From positions 1-64,000 of the forward strand of contig CANQBQ010000005.1 in the NCBI GenBank assembly GCA_947589045.1: a stretch of DNA of 64,000 nucleotides, read 5' to 3'. Shown piece after piece: positions 51,354-60,083 of the stretch (the stretch's first letter is position 1; the number at the start of each line of letters is the position of its first letter). The translations under genes and the position numbers were made by a program. Origin of the DNA: an uncultured Clostridia bacterium. GTDB lineage: Bacteria > Bacillota > Clostridia > Monoglobales > Monoglobaceae. The notes beneath the pieces were generated by a model, which was not told the DNA's origin, did no database searches, and was given only the letters and a program-made list of their open reading frames with translations.

Positions 51354-52727
51354 TTATTTTCGGCTTAAAACCTCTTTTAAATAATTTATATCCTCCGCAT
51401 TAACGCCCGCATACCCCGCGATAAGCGTATTCGAGGACGAAGCGCGGCGCGTGAAGTAATAGTCGTCCATATTATACAGCTTTATGCCGTGCCTCTCGGA
51501 AAGGGCGAGAATATCAGTCGCGGCGGGCGACTTAAAGGTCAAATGGACTCCCGCCCTGTCGCCGCCGACCTCTATCGGGTAACGCGCGGAGCGGAGCGCG
51601 TCGGTGAGCGCGTCGCGCCGTTTTTTATAGATATTTTTAAGACGGCTCAGATGGCGCGACAAATAATTCTCGGAGATAAACCGCGCGAGCGTATGCTGGT
51701 CAAAGCGCGGGACGGTGGACGAATAGCGGAAAAATCTCTTTTCGTAATCCGCCAAAAGCCGCTTCGGAAGGACCATATACGCAATTCTTATTGACGGCGC
51801 GAGGGTCCTTGAAAACGTGTTCAGATATATGACCTTTTCGCTGTCGTAAATGCCCTGGAGCGCGGTGACCGGACGCTTTGAGTAGTTAAACTCACAGCTG
51901 AAATCGTCCTCTATTATATAGCGTCCGTCCGCCGCCTCCGCCCACTTAAGCAGCCGAACGCGGCGGTCTATCGGCATAACCGCACCGGTCGGGAACTGGT
52001 GCGAGGGCGTGACGTACACCGTGTCGGAGTCGGTTTTGCTCAGCTCATCCGCCGAAATGCCGCCCTCGTCAAGCGGGACATAGTTTACGCCAAAGCCGCC
52101 GTTCCTTAAAATCAAATCTATCTTACCGTAGCCGGGGTCCTCTACCGCACAGCGTCTGCCGCTCCCCAAAAGCTCGCACAAAAGCATAAGCAGATACTCT
52201 ATTCCCGCGCCGACTATCACCTGACGGGGAGAACAGTTCACACCCCGAAATTCGTGCAGATACTTGGCGATGCACGCGCGAAGCTCATAGTCGCCCTTTG
52301 CTTCGCCCGAATTTAAAAGCTCGGGATTGGCGTACATAATTTCTTTGGACAGCTTTACCCAGGTCGCATACGGAAACGAGCTTATGTCCGCCGCTCCCGT
52401 CCTGAAGTCCGCCCTGTATTTCTCGTTCGGGACGCGCTCCTCCTCGGAAGCCCGAAACTCGCCGCCCGCGGTCGGAGCGTCTATGTACCTCACATAAAAT
52501 CCGCTTTTGGGCACCGATACCAAATACCCCTCCTGCACAAGTATCTCGTACGCGGTCTCCACCGTGTTGACGCTTATGCCGAGGTGCGCCGCCAGCCCGC
52601 GCTTGGACGGCATACGCTCGTCCTCCGCGAGCTTTCTCTCCCGAATTTCACCCGCGATATGCTCGTAAAGCTGTTCGTACATCGGCTTTTTTGCGTCCGA
52701 ATTAAAGCTGATGGTAAAATTATACAT
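51354..52727 (-). CDS. pdxR: MocR-type PLP-dependent transcription regulator (PdxR)
   Basis: A 457-residue fusion of a GntR winged helix (about 1-75; PMYEQLYEHIAGEIRERKLA, LPSKR-like MPSKRGLAAHLGISVNTVET) and a class I aminotransferase fold (about 115-457) with the PLP-binding region YIIEDDFSCEFNY and the Schiff-base Lys position in the FSRTLAPSIRIAYM segment. In that segment the usual Lys (S-K) appears as Ala-Pro, so covalent PLP binding should be checked. It is divergent from pdxS with shared promoter DNA, the standard arrangement of PdxR, which activates pdxST when PLP is scarce. ATG at 52727 follows AAAGGGG. Confidence 0.88.
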   Translation of the reverse strand: MYNFTISFNSDAKKPMYEQLYEHIAGEIRERKLAEDERMPSKRGLAAHLGISVNTVETAYEILVQEGYLVSVPKSGFYVRYIDAPTAGGEFRASEEERVPNEKYRADFRTGAADISSFPYATWVKLSKEIMYANPELLNSGEAKGDYELRACIAKYLHEFRGVNCSPRQVIVGAGIEYLLMLLCELLGSGRRCAVEDPGYGKIDLILRNGGFGVNYVPLDEGGISADELSKTDSDTVYVTPSHQFPTGAVMPIDRRVRLLKWAEAADGRYIIEDDFSCEFNYSKRPVTALQGIYDSEKVIYLNTFSRTLAPSIRIAYMVLPKRLLADYEKRFFRYSSTVPRFDQHTLARFISENYLSRHLSRLKNIYKKRRDALTDALRSARYPIEVGGDRAGVHLTFKSPAATDILALSERHGIKLYNMDDYYFTRRASSSNTLIAGYAGVNAEDINYLKEVLSRK

Positions 52728-52784
52728 CAATCTGACCCCTTTAAAAATTTGTATTTTGGCTCTTTAAACAGTATCAGTTCGCGG

Positions 52785-52817
52785 TATAATTATATGCAAA
52801 GAAATAACAGTTGTCAA
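52785..52817. promoter_or_regulatory. Divergent pdxR / pdxS promoters sharing -10 bases
   Basis: The pdxR promoter (minus) is perfect consensus: TTGACA (52812-52817) and TATAAT (52789-52794), spacer 17. The rightward pdxS -10 TATAAT (52785-52790) overlaps it as TATAATTATA, and has no good -35 (CTTTAA region). This fits an activator-dependent pdxS promoter that competes with pdxR transcription. Confidence 0.75.
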
Positions 52818-52854
52818 TATTGATTTTGATGATTTGGAATTGGAGGAAAATGTA

Positions 52855-53730
52855 ATGGAAAACAACAGGTTTGAGCTTAACAAAAATCTTGCACAGATGC
52901 TCAAGGGCGGCGTTATTATGGACGTCACGACTCCCGAGCAGGCAAAAATCGCGGAGGCGGCGGGCGCGTGCGCGGTTATGGCGCTCGAGCGCATACCCGC
53001 GGACATACGCGCGGCGGGCGGCGTTTCGCGTATGAGCGACCCGAAAATGATAAAGGGTATTCAAAATGCAGTCTCGATACCCGTTATGGCGAAGTGCAGA
53101 ATAGGACATATTGCCGAGGCGCAGATTTTGCAGGCAATAGAAATCGACTACATAGACGAGAGCGAGGTGCTCTCTCCGGCGGACGATAGATACCACATCG
53201 ACAAGACCGCATTCGACGTGCCGTTCGTGTGCGGCGCAAAGGATTTGGGCGAAGCGCTCAGGCGAATTAACGAGGGCGCGGCTATGATACGCACCAAGGG
53301 CGAGCCGGGAACCGGCGACGTTGTGCAGGCGGTGCGCCATATGCGTATGATGCAGTCCGAAATACGCCGTCTCGCCTCGATGAGCGAGGATGAGCTGTTC
53401 GACGCTGCAAAGGAGCTTCGCGTTCCCTATGATTTGGTGCTCTACGTCCATCAAAACAAAAAACTGCCCGTCGTGAATTTCGCGGCAGGCGGCGTTGCGA
53501 CCCCCGCGGACGCGGCTCTTATGATGCAGCTCGGCGCGGAGTGCGTGTTCGTGGGTTCGGGCATATTCAAATCGGGCAATCCTTCAAAACGCGCGGCAGC
53601 AATAGTCAAGGCAGTCACCAACTACACCGACGCAAAAATGCTCGCCGAGCTTTCGGAGGACCTGGGCGAAGCTATGGTCGGAATAAACGAGCAGGAGATA
53701 GAGCTTCTTATGGCGGAGAGAGGAAAGTAA
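52855..53730 (+). CDS. pdxS: Pyridoxal 5'-phosphate synthase, lyase subunit
   Basis: PdxS builds PLP from ribose 5-phosphate, glyceraldehyde 3-phosphate and ammonia supplied by PdxT, as a dodecamer. The 291-residue TIM-barrel protein has [40 protein letters not shown], the catalytic Lys in [10 protein letters not shown] and the second Lys in [19 protein letters not shown], and [16 protein letters not shown] for phosphate. ATG at 52855 has TGGAGG upstream. pdxT follows after one base. Confidence 0.98.
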   Translation: MENNRFELNKNLAQMLKGGVIMDVTTPEQAKIAEAAGACAVMALERIPADIRAAGGVSRMSDPKMIKGIQNAVSIPVMAKCRIGHIAEAQILQAIEIDYIDESEVLSPADDRYHIDKTAFDVPFVCGAKDLGEALRRINEGAAMIRTKGEPGTGDVVQAVRHMRMMQSEIRRLASMSEDELFDAAKELRVPYDLVLYVHQNKKLPVVNFAAGGVATPADAALMMQLGAECVFVGSGIFKSGNPSKRAAAIVKAVTNYTDAKMLAELSEDLGEAMVGINEQEIELLMAERGK

Positions 53731-53731
53731 T

Positions 53732-54316
53732 ATGAATATAGGAATATTGGCTCTGCAAGGCGCGTTCGAGGAGCACAGGCAAATGCTCTCCCGCCTCGGC
53801 GCAGACTCATTTGAGATAAGGCAGGAGCGGGATCTGGACGCCGACTTCGACGGACTTATCATTCCGGGCGGCGAGAGTACCGTGCAGGGAAAGCTGCTTC
53901 GGGAGCTAAATCTTTTCGACAAAATCAAGGGGCTTATAACGGATGGGCTGCCCGTGTTCGGCACCTGCGCGGGGCTTATACTGCTCGCAAAGAAAACCGA
54001 GAACGACAGCCGCACTCATCTTGCGGTTATGGACATCACAGCCGTGAGAAACGCCTACGGACGGCAGCTCGGCAGCTTTTACACCGAAGAACAGTTCGGA
54101 GAAATCGGTAAAATACCGATGACCTTCATTCGCGCGCCCTATATAAGCGAGGTCGGAGCGGGAGTGCAAATTCTCGCCCGCGTCGGCGGCAACATCGTTG
54201 CGGCGCGGCAGGGCAACCGGCTGGTTACGGCATTTCACCCCGAGCTTAACGACGACGCCAGGGTGCATAAATTTTTTGTGGAAAATATAGTAAAAAGCCA
54301 CGCGGCGCAGTCTTAA
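53732..54316 (+). CDS. pdxT: Pyridoxal 5'-phosphate synthase, glutaminase subunit
   Basis: The class I glutaminase that feeds ammonia to PdxS. The 194-residue protein starts MNIGILALQGAFEEHRQML and shows IIPGGESTVQGKLL, the nucleophile Cys in PVFGTCAGLILLAK (about 78) and the catalytic His in TAFHPELNDDARVHKFF. Its AGGAAAG ribosome-binding site lies in the end of pdxS. The final four bases overlap the end of the convergent ECF gene, with no terminator visible between them. Confidence 0.97.
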   Translation: MNIGILALQGAFEEHRQMLSRLGADSFEIRQERDLDADFDGLIIPGGESTVQGKLLRELNLFDKIKGLITDGLPVFGTCAGLILLAKKTENDSRTHLAVMDITAVRNAYGRQLGSFYTEEQFGEIGKIPMTFIRAPYISEVGAGVQILARVGGNIVAARQGNRLVTAFHPELNDDARVHKFFVENIVKSHAAQS

Positions 54317-56784
54317 AAAAGCTCGTATTTCACCTTTATCCTGTCGAACTTCTCCATTATGGGCTTGGCGATGAGCCACAGGAAAACGGCGGTCGAAGCC
54401 GCGTGTATCAAATCGAACGGGAAACCGTAAACGTATGACGAAAGCAGAGCCGACAACTGCGGGTACGGCGTGACGAGCAGCACCGACGAGGGGTTTATGA
54501 TGCCTCCGTAGACCACAAGCACCGAAAGTGCGCCAAAGACGCATATCACTCCTCGTCTGCGCGGCAGTATGCCGCTGTGGAACAACAGTCCCGCAAGTCC
54601 GCCGACCAAGCCCATCGCAAACATTTGCCACGGCACCCACGAGCCCTGACCGATAAACATATTCGATATAAACATAGCCACCGCTCCGACGAGAAATCCC
54701 GTTTCGCCGCCGAAGCAAATTCCGGCTATTATTACCACTGCGGCGGTCGCCTTGAACTGCGGGAGCATAAAGAACGCACCGCGTCCCGCAACGGCAAGGG
54801 CGCAGAACACCGCCGCCGTGACAAGCTCGCGCTCCCGCGGCTTCCCGCCTTCAAACGCAAAAGCGAACGCCGCGAAAGCCTCCGCTATCACTGCAAGGCT
54901 TATAAAATAAAATTTTCTGTCATTCAAAAGATATACTCCCGCAAGCACCGTGAGCGGCACGATTATTGCGGCAAGCAGCAGAACGAGCAAATTATGCCCT
55001 TTAAAACCGCGGCGGGTTATCGTCGAAACATTTTCGCTTTTAATATTTTTATCAGTATTTTTCCCGCCGTCGGCGGTTTTTTTATTTTCGGAGTCCGATT
55101 TTTGCTTCGGAGGGCGCGGCGGTCTGTCCTCTTTTTCGTTTTCGCCGAGAGCGCCGGCTATATCGCGGCAAGTCACCGCGCCGTCTATGATGCCGCGCGC
55201 CATTTTCGCGGCGGCGGTGGTATAGTAGCTGTTTTGAGAGAAAAACTTTTTCGGCTCATCCTCCGCGACTATCTCGCCGTCAAAGAAGAGCCCCGCGCGG
55301 TCTGCGTACTCGGCGCAAAACTCGGTGTCGTGCGACACCATTATGACGCACGCGCCGTCCGCCTTGAGCCTGTTTAAAATTTCTCCAAACGTGCGCTTGA
55401 AGCAGTTGTCCATCCCCTTGGTCGGCTCGTCGAGAATGAGTATCCGCGGCTTTGTAAGAAGAATTTTCGCGAGCGCGGCGCGCTGCTGTTCGCCGCCCGA
55501 AAGGTCGTACGGGTGTGAGTTCTCAAGCTCCGAAAGCTCGCACAGCTCCAGCACCGACCGCGCCGACTCCTCCCGCTCGTCCCTCGGAACTTTAAGCTCG
55601 GCAAGCATATCGTCAATATCCTCGCGAAGCGTTTTCCCGACGAAAAGCGTCTGCGGGTTCTGCGGTATAACGCCGAGCAAATTTCGATACCGCGCCGTGC
55701 GCGGTATTTCGGACAGCTTTTTTCCATCTATAAAGACCGAGCCTCGTATCGGGTTCAAAAGTCCGCCCAGCACCGACGCCGCCGTGGTCTTTCCCGCGCC
55801 GTTGCCGCCGAGAAGCGCGTATATTTCACCGCCGCGCACCGAGAGATTTACTCCGCGAAGTACATCGGCGGAATTTTTTTCGTACCTGAACCATACGTTT
55901 TTAAGCTCCGCCATAACACCGCCTAAAGCCTGCGGCTTACTCTCCGACACACGGTTTACGTTTCTGTCTTTCACAACGTCGGACAGCCACTCGCGCCCCT
56001 CGCGAACGGTTATCGGGCAGCCCTCGCCGCCCGAAGCGACACACGCCCTCGCGGGCGCGGGCATAAGATTTATCAAATCGCCGGGCAGCCCGGGTATTAC
56101 GTCGGCGGGCTTGCCGAACGCCTCAAGACGCCCGCCGCTGAGCACCGCGAGCTTGTCCGCCATAGGTATCACCGCGTCGGTGTTATGCTCCGAAATTATA
56201 ACCGTCACGCCAAGCTCCGAGTTTATTCGCTTTACGGTTTCGAGAAACTCAACCGACGCGATAGGGTCAAGGAAAGCGGTCGGCTCGTCCAAAATTAAAA
56301 CGGACGGGCGCATCGCCATAACAGCCGCCAAATTCAAAAGCTGCACCTGCCCGCCCGACAGTTCGGACACGTCCTTGTGAAACCACGGCTCTATACCGAA
56401 AAACGCCGACATCTCCGCGACGCGGGCGCGTATTTCGGGAGTCGGAAGCCCGAGGCTTTCAAGGCCGAACGCCAGCTCGTGCCACACCTTGTCGCACACC
56501 ACCTGATTTTCGGGATTTTGACCCACAAACCCAATCTCGGCCGCCTGACGGCGCACGTCTGTTTTCGCAAGGCTTTCCCCCTCAAACAAAAGCTCGCCGC
56601 TCATCTCGCCCGACGGGGCGGTCGCCGACTTCAAAAGGCGCAAAAGGGTGGTCTTGCCGCTGCCCGACTTGCCGCACAGCACGGTAAACGAGCCGCGCTC
56701 AAACGACATATCTATATCCGAGAGCGCGGGCGTTTTTCGTCCGCCGTATGTAAAAGTAAGATTTTTTATCATGTACATATCCAT
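54313..56784 (-). CDS. ECF transporter: two ATPases and S component fused in one chain
   Basis: An 823-residue protein. NBD1 (about 1-250) has Walker A GKSGSGKT, signature LSGGQ and Walker B LILDEPTAFLD; NBD2 (about 295-530) has GGNGAGKT, LSGGEQQ and LILDEPTKGMD. A Lys/Pro-rich linker (about 560-610) leads to six membrane helices (about 615-815) resembling an ECF S component (RELVTAAVFCALAVAGRGAF, QFKATAAVVIIAG, GQGSWVPWQMFAMGLVG). With EcfT upstream this would be a complete dedicated importer. Similar S components of CbrT type carry cobalamin; together with the neighbouring DUF4430 proteins this points to vitamin B12. The ligand is not proven. Confidence 0.9.
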   Translation of the reverse strand: MDMYMIKNLTFTYGGRKTPALSDIDMSFERGSFTVLCGKSGSGKTTLLRLLKSATAPSGEMSGELLFEGESLAKTDVRRQAAEIGFVGQNPENQVVCDKVWHELAFGLESLGLPTPEIRARVAEMSAFFGIEPWFHKDVSELSGGQVQLLNLAAVMAMRPSVLILDEPTAFLDPIASVEFLETVKRINSELGVTVIISEHNTDAVIPMADKLAVLSGGRLEAFGKPADVIPGLPGDLINLMPAPARACVASGGEGCPITVREGREWLSDVVKDRNVNRVSESKPQALGGVMAELKNVWFRYEKNSADVLRGVNLSVRGGEIYALLGGNGAGKTTAASVLGGLLNPIRGSVFIDGKKLSEIPRTARYRNLLGVIPQNPQTLFVGKTLREDIDDMLAELKVPRDEREESARSVLELCELSELENSHPYDLSGGEQQRAALAKILLTKPRILILDEPTKGMDNCFKRTFGEILNRLKADGACVIMVSHDTEFCAEYADRAGLFFDGEIVAEDEPKKFFSQNSYYTTAAAKMARGIIDGAVTCRDIAGALGENEKEDRPPRPPKQKSDSENKKTADGGKNTDKNIKSENVSTITRRGFKGHNLLVLLLAAIIVPLTVLAGVYLLNDRKFYFISLAVIAEAFAAFAFAFEGGKPRERELVTAAVFCALAVAGRGAFFMLPQFKATAAVVIIAGICFGGETGFLVGAVAMFISNMFIGQGSWVPWQMFAMGLVGGLAGLLFHSGILPRRRGVICVFGALSVLVVYGGIINPSSVLLVTPYPQLSALLSSYVYGFPFDLIHAASTAVFLWLIAKPIMEKFDRIKVKYELF

Positions 56785-56787
56785 TTG

Positions 56788-57687
56788 TCAGTTCTCCCCT
56801 CTGTGCAGTTCAACAGACGTTTTCATTCCGCATATCAGCGACACGAAAAACGGCGTAAGGCAAAGCGCGAGATACGCCGCCGCAAACGTAAGGCGCGGGG
56901 CGGTAAGTTCGGGCGCGGAGAACATCGGAAAATATCCGCACGCCGTCGCGCCGCAAGATACGCCGAATATAACAAGCCCCGCCGCCGCAAAAATAAATAT
57001 CAAAGCCGCCGCGTCTCTCACAGTAAATTTATATATCGAAAACGCGCTCCGCGGCGACGTGCCGAAGCCTCGGCTTCTCATAGAGTCCGCCGTATCGACC
57101 GAATTTTCGAGCGCCCACGTCACCATAATCGAAATAATTTTTACGCCGCGCCGTATTTTAGCGATAAGTCCGCCGTCCGATGCGTCGCAGCCCATTCCCC
57201 TTTGCGCGGCGCGGATTTTTCTCATCTGCTTTACAAATCGCGGCACAAACCTGAGCGTCATCGAAATCAAAAGCGAGAGCGACGGTATGAGCCGCCCCGT
57301 GAGATAAATCAGCTTGTCCGAGGTCATAACAGTAGTCAGGCAGGAAAACCACAGCACGGTGGCGGCAAGCATAACCGAAGCCGCCGCGCCGTACAAAATC
57401 GACTCAAGAGTCAGCGGATTTCCGTTCGGGAAATACGCGAGAACTGTAGCCCCCTTGTGATTAAAAAGCGGATTTATTATTGCCGCAAGAAGCATCATCG
57501 GAATTAAAATTTTAAGGATAAAAGAGAGCCTTCCGCGCCCTCCGAGGTACAGCGAATAAGCCGCCGCTCCCAAAAGCGAAACAGCAAGGTATACGGGCGA
57601 CATAAAAAACATCGAAAATATCAAAACAAACGCGAAATACACAAAATTAACAATCGGATGAAACCGCGAAAACTCGTCCTTTATCAT
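56788..57687 (-). CDS. ecfT: ECF transporter transmembrane component EcfT
   Basis: A 299-residue membrane protein that couples the two ATPases to the S component. It has about six to eight hydrophobic segments and the coupling-helix motifs SLLISMTLRFVPRFVKQMRK and NSVDTADSMRSRGFG, whose Ala/Ser-x-Arg-Gly signatures contact the ATPases. Its ATG overlaps the stop of the DUF4430 gene (4 bases), and the fused ATPase/S gene begins 3 bases after its stop, so the three are translated as a unit. Confidence 0.95.
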   Translation of the reverse strand: MIKDEFSRFHPIVNFVYFAFVLIFSMFFMSPVYLAVSLLGAAAYSLYLGGRGRLSFILKILIPMMLLAAIINPLFNHKGATVLAYFPNGNPLTLESILYGAAASVMLAATVLWFSCLTTVMTSDKLIYLTGRLIPSLSLLISMTLRFVPRFVKQMRKIRAAQRGMGCDASDGGLIAKIRRGVKIISIMVTWALENSVDTADSMRSRGFGTSPRSAFSIYKFTVRDAAALIFIFAAAGLVIFGVSCGATACGYFPMFSAPELTAPRLTFAAAYLALCLTPFFVSLICGMKTSVELHRGEN

Positions 57688-58382
57688 TGTACCGCCTCCG
57701 CTCCCGCATCTCTGCCCAAATCACAGGAGTATATCCACTCCACTCTGTCGCCGTTTTTAAGCACATATCTGCTGCAGCCGTAGCCCGGCGAAACGCCGTT
57801 GACCTTGTATATCCAGCCCGAAAGCGAGCCGCAGTCAAACTCATAAATATTCGCAATACCCTCGATATAAGCCGAATTGTACGCGGGCGTGTCGACATAC
57901 TCCATATGTATTTTGTTTGCGCGGGTCTCGCGAAGGAGCAGGTCAAACACCGTCTCGCCCTCGCTAAATTCCACCGCCCGCTCCGCGTAAATCACGCCGT
58001 CGCTCGGTATTATGCCCGCCTTTTCGGGAGCGAGCTTGTCACTGTTTGAAAGTATGTTCGCGCAGCTTATCGACATTGTGCAGGTAAGCGGCGCGGCTGT
58101 TTCGCTCGGCTCGGCGTTCACCGCAACGGCGCTCTCTGTCGGCGCGGCACTTTCTGTCGGCACCGCACTTTCAGTCGGAGCAGCACTCTCTGTCGGCGCA
58201 ACACTTTCTGTCGGCACGGCGCTTTCGGTCGGCGTAACGCTCTCTGTCGGCACGGCACTCTCGGTCGGAGTCAAAATCTCGTCGGTCGAAGGCTCCGAGC
58301 CGCCGAATACGCCCCACAGCACAAGCACCGCCGACAAAATCGCGGCACATATTGCAATTATTAAAAGTCTTTTGTTTTTCAT
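57684..58382 (-). CDS. Membrane-anchored DUF4430 (transcobalamin beta-domain-like) protein
   Basis: A 232-residue protein with an N-terminal membrane anchor (about 5-27), a repetitive PTES linker (about 37-85; eight 6-residue units) and a C-terminal DUF4430 domain (about 105-225) with ETVFDLLLRETRANKIHMEY, GSLSGWIYKVNGVSPGYGCS and LKNGDRVEWIYSCD. DUF4430 is related to the C-terminal domain of animal transcobalamin and intrinsic factor, which closes over bound cobalamin. ATG at 58382 lies 4 bases after the stop of the alpha-barrel gene. It probably hands ligand to the ECF transporter. Confidence 0.9.
   Translation of the reverse strand: MKNKRLLIIAICAAILSAVLVLWGVFGGSEPSTDEILTPTESAVPTESVTPTESAVPTESVAPTESAAPTESAVPTESAAPTESAVAVNAEPSETAAPLTCTMSISCANILSNSDKLAPEKAGIIPSDGVIYAERAVEFSEGETVFDLLLRETRANKIHMEYVDTPAYNSAYIEGIANIYEFDCGSLSGWIYKVNGVSPGYGCSRYVLKNGDRVEWIYSCDLGRDAGAEAVQ
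58127..58269 (-). repeat. 18-bp in-frame repeat encoding PTES linker
   Basis: Eight near-identical 18-bp units encode PTES(A/V)(V/T/A). The third-base variation among units shows they are not a very recent expansion. Such units can change number by slippage and so vary linker length. Confidence 0.85.
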
Positions 58383-58386
58383 ATCA

Positions 58387-59406
58387 TCATTCCCTGATAA
58401 GTTCGACATATTTTTCGTAAGCCGATATTAGATTTTCCCGAAGCTGCATTAGTGTCTTTATGGGCTTTTCCGCGTTGGGGAGCGGAGAGGTCGCGCTCAT
58501 ATTGTAAAGCGAGGTTTTGCCGCCGCGCACACGCTCAAGGTCTGCAAGCGCGTAATACGCCTGCTCCGAAGACATCAGCGAAGCCCCTCCGCCGTGAGTA
58601 TGCTCGAAGCCGCCGTCCGCGGTGCGGTAGGACAAAAGCGCGTCCGAAACCGTGTTGCCGTTTTTAATAAAGCGGCTGTCATTTACGTCAATACCAAGTT
58701 CGCACAGCGCGGTCAGAACCTGAGCGCAGCTCTCCGAGGTTTTGACTCCGCCGCTCGAATATCCGCCGTCCGCGTCCTGAATTTTTGAAAGGCAATCGAC
58801 CGCCGACGCGACAGCCGCACTTACGTCCGCTCTGTCGGTGTATTTTGAAAGAGCCTGGAGCGCGGTCGCGGTAACGTCGGCGTCGGGAGTGTCGCCCGAC
58901 AGCGAAAAGCCGCCGTCCGCAAGCCGGAGCGAAAGGATTTCGCTTATATATTCCTCTCTGCCGCCCGAATAGCCGCCGCAGTCCAGCGCAATCAGCGCGT
59001 AAATCGCGCCGTTTATGCCCTGTCTGACCGTTTTTTCAGCGTCCGAAAGCGGCGCGGTCAGGTCATACCCCGCGAACGAGCGCGGGTCAACGCCGAGCGC
59101 GGTAAGCGCGATTATCACCCTTGAATACTCGGTGTACTTGTTCTCGCTCAAAACGCCGCCGCGCTCCTTAACGTAGTCCTCCGCGCGGGAAAGATAGCCC
59201 TCAAAGTAGCCGTCGGGGACAGCCGCGCCGCTTCGCGCAAGCCCCAGAACAGTCCACTCGCCGCCCACCATACCGACGCTCGGCTCGGCAACCGTGTCAA
59301 CAAGAAACCTTGCGGTATCCGAAAAGTCGCTACTCTCCGCAAACGCGCAGACACACAAATTTAAAATTATAAGCACCAATGCCGTTATTCTTTTAAACAA
59401 ATTCAT
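58387..59406 (-). CDS. Secreted alpha6/alpha6-barrel (prenyltransferase-like, transcobalamin alpha-domain-like) protein
   Basis: A 339-residue exported protein with a signal peptide (MNLFKRITALVLIILNLCVC, cut near AFAE) and helical repeats typical of the terpenoid-cyclase / squalene-oxidase-repeat fold (ADGGFSLSGDTPDADVTATA, DADGGYSSGGVKTSESCAQV, ADGGFEHTHGGGASLMSSEQ). Animal transcobalamins use this fold as the alpha domain holding B12. Here the alpha and beta (DUF4430) domains are encoded by adjacent, almost overlapping genes. The ATG at 59406 follows AGGTG. Confidence 0.88.
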   Translation of the reverse strand: MNLFKRITALVLIILNLCVCAFAESSDFSDTARFLVDTVAEPSVGMVGGEWTVLGLARSGAAVPDGYFEGYLSRAEDYVKERGGVLSENKYTEYSRVIIALTALGVDPRSFAGYDLTAPLSDAEKTVRQGINGAIYALIALDCGGYSGGREEYISEILSLRLADGGFSLSGDTPDADVTATALQALSKYTDRADVSAAVASAVDCLSKIQDADGGYSSGGVKTSESCAQVLTALCELGIDVNDSRFIKNGNTVSDALLSYRTADGGFEHTHGGGASLMSSEQAYYALADLERVRGGKTSLYNMSATSPLPNAEKPIKTLMQLRENLISAYEKYVELIRE

Positions 59407-59444
59407 ATATTTCACCTATTTCAAAACAGCTCGCCGCCGTATTT

Positions 59445-59768
59445 TTACAAAATGCCGTCTCTGAGAAGCTCGGCGATTATTTTTGAAGCCTCGGCGCGCG
59501 TTGCGGTTCCGAGCGGCACGAACATATTTCCGCCCCTGCCGTCTATCGCGCCGATGTTTTTAAGCCTGTACACCGCGTCCTTTGCATAGTCCGCAATCTC
59601 GCCGTCGTCCGCAAACTCCGCGCCGCCGACGCTTAAATTTTTCGCGCCGATATATTCAAGATAACGCGAAAGCATAACCGACATATCCTGACGCGTAATA
59701 TATGAGTCGGGCGCAAATTCGCTCTCCGAAATTCCGTTCACGATTTCGCGCGAAACGCCCCAAACCAC
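59445..59768 (-). pseudogene. Remnant 3' end of SLH gene left by tandem duplication
   Basis: It encodes the last SLH part of the upstream protein again (WGVSREIVNGISESEF onward) and ends AELLRDGIL, presumably the original C-terminus. It has no ribosome-binding site and is out of frame with the upstream copy, so it should not be translated. Confidence 0.85.
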
Positions 59769-60083
59769 ATAATGAGAAGCTCGGCGATTATTTTTGAAGC
59801 CTCGGCGCGCGTTGCGGTTCCGAGCGGCACGAACATATTTCCGCCCCTGCCGTCTATCGCGCCGATGTTTTTAAGCCTGTACACCGCGTCCTTTGCATAG
59901 TCCGCAATCTCGCCGTCGTCCGCAAACTCCGCGCCGCCGACGCTTAAATTTTTCGCGCCGATATATTCAAGATAACGCGAAAGCATAACCGACATATCCT
60001 GACGCGTAATATATGAGTCGGGCGCAAATTCGCTCTCCGAAATTCCGTTCACGATTTCGCGCGAAACGCCCCAAACCACATAA
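59462..60083. repeat. Perfect 311-bp tandem duplication
   Basis: Bases 59462-59772 are repeated at 59773-60083, with no difference seen by eye. The period (311) is not a multiple of three. The right boundary lies at CCACATAA and the left at TGAGAAGC. Confidence 0.93.

Noticed and set aside
55325-57507. Long frames (351 and 376 codons) antisense to the ECF genes
   Set aside because: Ser/Arg-rich shadow translations of the conserved ATPase and EcfT genes, without ribosome-binding sites.
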